The position numbers and the translations under genes were made by a program. From the NCBI GenBank assembly GCA_039179985.1, contig JBCDED010000026.1, positions 1-44,450 on the forward strand: DNA of 44,450 nt, in the 5' to 3' direction. The notes below the pieces were generated by a model, which was not told where the DNA came from, searched no databases, and worked only from the letters and a program-made list of their open reading frames with translations. Shown here in pieces: positions 39,989 through 44,450 of this stretch. Source of the stretch: JBCCMQ01 sp039179985 (GTDB lineage Bacteria > Pseudomonadota > Alphaproteobacteria > Rhodobacterales > Rhodobacteraceae). Position 1 is the stretch's first letter, and each line of letters opens with the position of its first letter.

Positions 39989-40900
39989 ATGTTTACGGTT
40001 GCCGCACTTTACCACTTCACGCGCTTTGACGACCCGGCCACGTTGCGCCCCGGGTTACAGGCGCTTTGCGCCGCGCAAGGCATCCGGGGGACGCTGCTTT
40101 TGGCGCCCGAAGGTATTAACGGCACCGTGGCGGGCCGCCGGGCGGGGATCGACGCCCTGCTCGACCACCTGCGGAGCTTGCCGGGCTGCGCGGACCTTGA
40201 GCATAAAGAAAGCGCTTCCGAAGAGATGCCGTTCGGGCGCATGAAAGTGCGACTGAAGCGCGAGATCGTGACCATGGGCCAGCCCGACGTGGATCCAAGG
40301 GCGGCAGTCGGGACCTATGTGGAGCCCAAGGACTGGAACGCAATGGTCGCCGATCCAGACACAGTGCTGATCGACACCCGCAACGACTATGAGGTTGCCA
40401 TCGGCACGTTTGATGGTGCGGTGAACCCCGAAACGGCGGCCTTTGGCGAGTTTCCGGAATGGTGGCGGGAAAACCGCGATCGGTTTCAAGGCAAGAAGAT
40501 CGCCATGTTCTGCACCGGCGGCATCAGGTGTGAGAAATCTACGAATTACCTTTTGGGGCAGGGCGAAACCGAGGTCTTTCACCTCAAGGGCGGCATTCTG
40601 AAATACCTCGAAGACGTGCCGGAGGCCGAGAGCCGCTGGCAGGGCGCCTGTTTTGTCTTCGACAACCGCGTCTCGGTGGAACACGGGCTGAAGGAAGGAC
40701 CCCATATCCTGTGCCATGCCTGCCGCCAGCCGCTGTTGCCGGAAGATACGCGGCGACCGGAGTACGAGCGTGGTGTTTCCTGTCACCGCTGCCTTGAGGT
40801 AACCTCGGAGGCCGACAAAGCGCGCTTTCGCGAGCGGCAGCGGCAGATCGATCTGGCCAGCAAAAGAGGCGAAACGCACATCGGTGCGCCGCAGAAATAA
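39989..40900 (+). CDS. trhO: tRNA uridine(34) hydroxylase TrhO (rhodanese-related, UPF0176)
   Basis: Hydroxylates the wobble uridine 34 in tRNAs as a step towards cmo5U/mo5U modifications. A 303-residue protein with an N-terminal acylphosphatase-like domain (GIRGTLLLAPEGINGTVAGRRAGID), a rhodanese domain (VLIDTRNDYEVAIGTFDGAVN) with active-site Cys in MFCTGGIRCEKSTNYL, and a C-terminal Cys-rich region (CHACRQPLLPEDTRRPEYERGVSCHRC) that may bind zinc. The ATG follows TAGGGAC at about 8-10 bases. Monocistronic by position. Confidence 0.94.
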   Translation: MFTVAALYHFTRFDDPATLRPGLQALCAAQGIRGTLLLAPEGINGTVAGRRAGIDALLDHLRSLPGCADLEHKESASEEMPFGRMKVRLKREIVTMGQPDVDPRAAVGTYVEPKDWNAMVADPDTVLIDTRNDYEVAIGTFDGAVNPETAAFGEFPEWWRENRDRFQGKKIAMFCTGGIRCEKSTNYLLGQGETEVFHLKGGILKYLEDVPEAESRWQGACFVFDNRVSVEHGLKEGPHILCHACRQPLLPEDTRRPEYERGVSCHRCLEVTSEADKARFRERQRQIDLASKRGETHIGAPQK

Positions 40901-40942
40901 CACGCCGTCTCGGGCAGCGTGGCTTATGTGGGACAGCCGCCC

Positions 40943-40971
40943 TTGACGGGCCCCATATATCGGGAAATTGT
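40943..40971 (+). promoter_or_regulatory. Probable sigma-70 promoter of dnaN-recF
   Basis: TTGACG at 40943-40948 and AATTGT at 40966-40971 are 17 bases apart. The -35 matches at five of six positions; the -10 keeps A2, T3 and T6. Start would be near 40978, about 60 bases before dnaN. DnaA-box-like sequences were looked for in this gap and not found. Confidence 0.4.
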
Positions 40972-41039
40972 CAGAAAAAGCTTGAGCCGGAACCGGAAAC
41001 AGATACGGTCGCGGCCCCGGCATCTGATGGAGCGGTGGC

Positions 41040-42158
41040 ATGAAATTCAGCATCGAGCGCGGCGATCTCCTCAAAGCCGTTGGACAGGCCCAGTCGGTGG
41101 TCGAACGGCGCAACACGATCCCGATCCTCGCCAACCTGCTGATCGAGGCGGACGGCGACCAGGTGAGCTTTCGTGCCACCGATCTCGACATTGAAGTCGT
41201 CGACAAGGTGTTGGCGCAGGTGGAGCGGGCAGGCGCCACAACGGTGGCCGCCGTGATGCTGAACGAGATCGTGCGAAAGCTGCCCGATGGAGCGCTGGTG
41301 CAGATCACCGAAGACGTCGCGTCCGCGCGGCTGAATATTGCCGCTGGCCGGTCCCATTTCACGCTTGCCACACTGCCAAAGGAAGACTTTCCGGTGATGG
41401 CGGCCACGGAGTACACATCCAATTTCACCGCGCCCGCGCCGGTCCTTCGGCGGCTCTTTGACAAGTCGAAGTTCGCGATTTCGACCGAAGAGACTCGGTA
41501 CTATCTCAACGGTGTTTATATGCATGTGGCCGATGGCGAGGGCGGCAAGGCGCTGCGCTGCGTGGCGACCGACGGTCACCGGCTGGCCCGGATCGACGCC
41601 GATCTGCCGTCCGGGGCCGAGGACATGCCGGGCGTGATCGTGCCCCGCAAAACCGTGGGCGAATTACGCAAGCTTCTCGACGATGACGACGCACAGATTG
41701 CGGTGTCGGTAAGCGAGACCAAGGTGCGCTTTGCCACGCCCGAGATCACGCTGACCTCCAAGGTCATCGACGGGACGTTTCCGGACTATGTCCGGGTCAT
41801 TCCCGCTGGCAACACCAAGCGGCTGGAAGTGGATGCCTCCGAGTTCGCCAAGGCGGTAGACCGGGTGGCAACTGTCAGTTCCGAACGGTCCCGCGCGGTG
41901 AAACTGGCGCTCGATGAAGACCGACTGATCCTCAGCGTCAACGCGCCCGACAGCGGCGCGGCGGAAGAAGAGCTGGCCGTGGCCTATGGCGACGAACGGC
42001 TGGAGATCGGTTTCAACGCCAAATACCTTTTGGAAATCGCCAGTCAGGTGGACCGCGAGAACGCTGTCTTCCTGTTCAATTCCTCGGGCGATCCGACGCT
42101 GATGCGCGAAGGCAATGACCAGTCCGCAGTCTATGTCGTGATGCCGATGCGCGTGTGA
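41040..42158 (+). CDS. dnaN: DNA polymerase III beta sliding clamp
   Basis: Ring-shaped processivity clamp that holds the replicative polymerase on DNA. A 372-residue protein with three similar domains, starting MKFSIERGDLLKAVGQAQSVVERRNTIPILANLLIEADGDQVSFRATDLDIEV. Domain 3 ends NDQSAVYVVMPMRV, the usual clamp C-terminus. The ATG lies 139 bases after trhO, with a sigma-70-like promoter, and recF follows after 35 bases. dnaA, commonly directly upstream, is absent from the window. Confidence 0.98.
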   Translation: MKFSIERGDLLKAVGQAQSVVERRNTIPILANLLIEADGDQVSFRATDLDIEVVDKVLAQVERAGATTVAAVMLNEIVRKLPDGALVQITEDVASARLNIAAGRSHFTLATLPKEDFPVMAATEYTSNFTAPAPVLRRLFDKSKFAISTEETRYYLNGVYMHVADGEGGKALRCVATDGHRLARIDADLPSGAEDMPGVIVPRKTVGELRKLLDDDDAQIAVSVSETKVRFATPEITLTSKVIDGTFPDYVRVIPAGNTKRLEVDASEFAKAVDRVATVSSERSRAVKLALDEDRLILSVNAPDSGAAEEELAVAYGDERLEIGFNAKYLLEIASQVDRENAVFLFNSSGDPTLMREGNDQSAVYVVMPMRV

Positions 42159-42193
42159 CCTGCGGGTTTGGCGCGGTCTGAGACACAAGGGCG

Positions 42194-43303
42194 ATGGCCG
42201 ACACCTGGCTCAGCGCGCTGACGCTTTCCTATTTCAGGTCGCACCAGCGCACCGAATTGGCGCTTGATGGGCGGCCTGTGGCCATCTACGGACCCAATGG
42301 CGCGGGCAAGACCAATATTCTGGAGGCCGTCTCCATTTTATCGCCGGGGCGGGGGTTGAGGCGCGTGGCGGCCTCTGACATGGCGCGGCGCCCGGCCGAT
42401 CTTGGCTGGAAGGTCAGCGCAGAGGTACACACGGGCGGTCTTGCCCATGGGTTGGTTGCATGGTCCGAGAACGGCGCGGCCCGGCAGGTTACTGTCGACG
42501 ACAAGGCGGCGTCGCAGGCGGCGCTCGGGCGGCTTTTGCGGGTGATCTGGCTGGTTCCGGTGATGGACAGGCTTTGGGTAGAGGGCGCCGACGGGCGGCG
42601 GCGGTTTCTCGATCGGCTGACATTGGGGTTCGATCCGGCCCACGGCGAGGCCGTGCTGACCTACGAGAAGGCCATGCGCGAGCGGAACCGGCTCTTGAAG
42701 GAAGGGGTCTCCGATCCCGCGTGGTACCGTGCGCTGGAGGCGCAGATGGCCGAGAGCGGCGCGCGCATAGCCACCGCGCGGATCGCGACCGTTGCGCGGC
42801 TGACTTCTTCTCAGGATGGCGCGGTGACGGCCTTTCCCTTGGCGGATCTGGCGCTCTCGGGTCCCGATGGCACCGGGGCGAGCGCGGGCGACAGCGCGGA
42901 ACTGGCCATGGCCCTGCAGGCCAGCAGGGGGGCCGACCTGCGCGCGGGGCGGACGCTTGTGGGGCCGCACCGGGACGATCTGGTCGCGATCTATGCGGAA
43001 AAAGGTGTACCGGCGCGGGATTGCTCGACCGGCGAGCAAAAGGCGCTTTTGGTGTCTCTGGTCCTCGCCTCTGCTCGGGCGCTGAAGGAAGACACCGGCC
43101 TGCCGCCGCTCTTGCTGCTTGACGAGGTGGCCGCCCATCTCGACGCGGGCCGGCGTGCGGCCCTTTATGACGAGATCTGCGCGCTTGGCATTCAGGCCTG
43201 GATGACCGGCACGGGCCCTGAGCTTTTCGACGACCTGGGGGACCGCGCGCAGCGGATCGAGGTCACCGACAGCGGCGAGGGCTCCCTGGCACTACCCGCT
43301 TAG
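42194..43303 (+). CDS. recF: DNA replication/repair protein RecF
   Basis: SMC-like ATPase that helps load RecA at single-strand gaps. A 369-residue protein with a Walker A GPNGAGKTN (33-41), the RecF landmarks LSPGRGLRRV, RRRFLDRLTLGFDPAHGEAVLTYEKAMRERNRLLKE and RTLVGPHRDDL, the signature STGEQKALLVSLVLA and Walker B LLLLDEVAAHLD. It follows dnaN closely, as in the conserved dnaN-recF pair, but the next gene is a LysE exporter instead of gyrB. Confidence 0.97.
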   Translation: MADTWLSALTLSYFRSHQRTELALDGRPVAIYGPNGAGKTNILEAVSILSPGRGLRRVAASDMARRPADLGWKVSAEVHTGGLAHGLVAWSENGAARQVTVDDKAASQAALGRLLRVIWLVPVMDRLWVEGADGRRRFLDRLTLGFDPAHGEAVLTYEKAMRERNRLLKEGVSDPAWYRALEAQMAESGARIATARIATVARLTSSQDGAVTAFPLADLALSGPDGTGASAGDSAELAMALQASRGADLRAGRTLVGPHRDDLVAIYAEKGVPARDCSTGEQKALLVSLVLASARALKEDTGLPPLLLLDEVAAHLDAGRRAALYDEICALGIQAWMTGTGPELFDDLGDRAQRIEVTDSGEGSLALPA

Positions 43304-43353
43304 CGGTTGCGCTTCGACGCAGAATGGGTGCTATGGGCGGACGGACCGATCCC

Positions 43354-43977
43354 ATGACCCTGTCACCTGCCGATATCCTCTTTTACTGCGCGGCGCTTTT
43401 GGTGCTCTTTCTGACGCCTGGACCTGTCTGGGTGGCGCTGACTGCACGCGCTCTGTCGGGCGGGTTTCACGCGGCTTGGCCTTTGGCCCTGGGCGTTGTG
43501 GTGGGTGATGTGCTCTGGCCGCTAGTGGCCATCCTCGGGGTCAGCTGGATCGTCGGCGTCTATGGCGGGTTCATGTTGGCGCTGAAATGGGTGGCCGTTG
43601 CGGTCTTCGTCGCTATGGGCGCTTTGCTGATCCGCAACGCCGACAAGAGCATCGCCACCGACAGCCGGCTGACACGGCCGGGCATGTGGGCGGGGTTCAT
43701 TGCGGGCTTGGCGGTGATCCTCGGCAATCCAAAGGCGGTTCTGTTCTACATGGGTGTCTTGCCGGGATTTTTCGATCTGGCGAATGTGACGGTCCTCGAC
43801 ACGGTCATCATCTGCCTTGCCTCGCTACTAGTGCCGCTGATCGGCAACCTCAGTCTGGCGCTCTTTATCGACCGAGCGCGCAGTCTACTGGCCTCGCCCG
43901 AGGCGGTCCGGCGGACAAATGTTGTTTCTGGCTGGCTTCTTATCGGCGTCGGCCTTCTGATCGCGGTGACCGGATGA
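43354..43977 (+). CDS. LysE/RhtB-family amino acid exporter
   Basis: Inner-membrane exporter of 207 residues with about six hydrophobic segments. Typical are FLTPGPVWVALTARALSGGFHAAWPLALGVVVGDVLW and the GNPKAVLFYMGVLPGFF motif of the LysE/RhtB/ArgO family. I use ATG 43354 because it begins MTLSPADILFYCAAL, as usual; ATG 43324 or 43336 would add up to ten residues. It overlaps the next gene by ATGA. The amino acid exported cannot be told from sequence. Confidence 0.88.
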   Translation: MTLSPADILFYCAALLVLFLTPGPVWVALTARALSGGFHAAWPLALGVVVGDVLWPLVAILGVSWIVGVYGGFMLALKWVAVAVFVAMGALLIRNADKSIATDSRLTRPGMWAGFIAGLAVILGNPKAVLFYMGVLPGFFDLANVTVLDTVIICLASLLVPLIGNLSLALFIDRARSLLASPEAVRRTNVVSGWLLIGVGLLIAVTG

Positions 43978-44450
43978 GGCGGCCCCGGCTGACAAACAGG
44001 GCCGCGCGCGCGCATTTTCTGCATCGCCATTTGCTGGCGCGCAGCCCGGCGCAGCCCGTCGGCGACATTCTGGGGCATCTCGGCTTTGTGCAGGTCGACA
44101 GCATCAACACCGTGGCGCGGGCCCATGACTTGATCCTGTGGTCGCGGCGCCAGGCGTACCGACCCAAAGACCTGCGGCGACTGGTGGACAAGGACCGCAC
44201 GGCCTTTGAGCACTGGACCCATGACGCTTCGATCCTGCCGGTTTCGCATTTTCCGCACTGGCGGCTGAAGTTCGAGCTGGAACGCCAACGGCTGTTAGAG
44301 CGATGGCGCGAATGGCGGCGAGACGGGTTCGAGGCCAAAATGGACGGCGTGCTCGCCCGGATCGCTGCCCATGGTCCCTTCTGCTCTGCCGATGTGGGTG
44401 AAGATGAAGAGCGCTCCAGCGGCGGTTGGTGGGACTGGCATCCGTCGAAG
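43974..44450 (+). CDS. YcaQ-like winged-helix protein (HTH_42 family), cut by the window edge
   Basis: Partial gene of about 159 residues that runs off the right edge. It starts with an ATGA overlap with the LysE gene. The sequence NRAARAHFLHRHLLARSPA, LGHLGFVQVDSINTVARAHDLILWSR, YRPKDLRRLVDKDRTAFEHWTHDASILPVSHFPHW and GWWDWHPSK is typical of the YcaQ/AlkX family of winged-helix DNA glycosylases that unhook interstrand crosslinks. The catalytic Gln-x-Asp motif (here VQVDSIN, QVD at residues 41-43) is in place. Confidence 0.88.
   Translation, partial: MRRPRLTNRAARAHFLHRHLLARSPAQPVGDILGHLGFVQVDSINTVARAHDLILWSRRQAYRPKDLRRLVDKDRTAFEHWTHDASILPVSHFPHWRLKFELERQRLLERWREWRRDGFEAKMDGVLARIAAHGPFCSADVGEDEERSSGGWWDWHPSK

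Noticed and set aside
40901..41039. Possible origin of replication between trhO and dnaN
   Set aside because: No DnaA box (TTATNCACA) nor AT-rich unwinding region was seen; only a promoter-like pair.
1..44450. CRISPR arrays, tRNAs, transposons or prophage genes
   Set aside because: None were found: no regularly spaced repeats, no tRNA cloverleaf and no transposase or integrase-like ORF.

Overview
The window is chromosomal DNA from a high-GC alphaproteobacterium, most likely a marine Rhodobacteraceae (roseobacter-type) strain. Pointers are a Core-2/I-branching glycosyltransferase with a DUF5927-like tail, NodH-like sulfotransferases, a perfect alphaproteobacterial RpoH promoter before dnaK, an NrtS-like protein, DUF849 (BKACE) and UMF1-type MFS proteins, and dense packing with frequent 4-base overlaps. 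No phage, IS element, tRNA, rRNA or CRISPR array was seen. dnaK and dnaN-recF at the two ends suggest a conserved core region, possibly not far from the origin, although dnaA and gyrB are not in the window.

Layout. 1-2224: the start of dnaK with a heat-shock promoter, alkB, and a KpsM/Wzm-like polysaccharide export permease. 2352-11553: a rightward surface-glycan block of cysQ, kdsB, a GT2, galU, a GT4, a second GT2-like enzyme, a GT14 fusion and a two-domain sulfotransferase. 11541-16379: a leftward envelope block of rnd, kdsD, lptC, lptA and lptB, then hpf and ptsN. Together kdsB, kdsD, lptCAB and galU supply Kdo, LPS transport and UDP-glucose. 16589-20951: glpD behind a repeat array typical of DeoR/GlpR operators, glgB, and a SnoaL-like protein. 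21143-26127: a hemerythrin-like protein, two secreted Cys-rich unknowns, a TIM-barrel epimerase with a 3-hydroxyisobutyrate-dehydrogenase-like enzyme, a divergent second such dehydrogenase, and NrtS. 26267-26542: a decayed ATP-grasp-like gene.

26539-32188: yggT, a 4HBT thioesterase behind a perfect palindrome, a UMF1 MFS transporter, mepA, a phytase-like secreted protein, a YhhQ-type queuosine-precursor transporter, a compact unannotated transcription unit (31372-31590), and arfB. 32189-35943: a LysR regulator divergent from a TfdB-like flavin hydroxylase and a DUF849/BKACE enzyme, which looks like a small catabolic module. 36047-39862: a SYLF-domain protein, pncB, DUF1330, a second LysR and pncA (NAD salvage). 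39989-44450: trhO, dnaN, recF, a LysE-family exporter and the start of a YcaQ-like gene.

The strongest candidate for something undescribed is the unit at 31372-31590. It has a consensus -35, a 15-16 nt perfect match to the anti-Shine-Dalgarno end of 16S rRNA, an 18-codon ORF and a strong intrinsic terminator. Other points of interest are a probable ATG-to-ATA lesion at the start of the GT4 gene, a sulfotransferase with a second degenerate sulfotransferase-like half, and the flavin hydroxylase/BKACE module.
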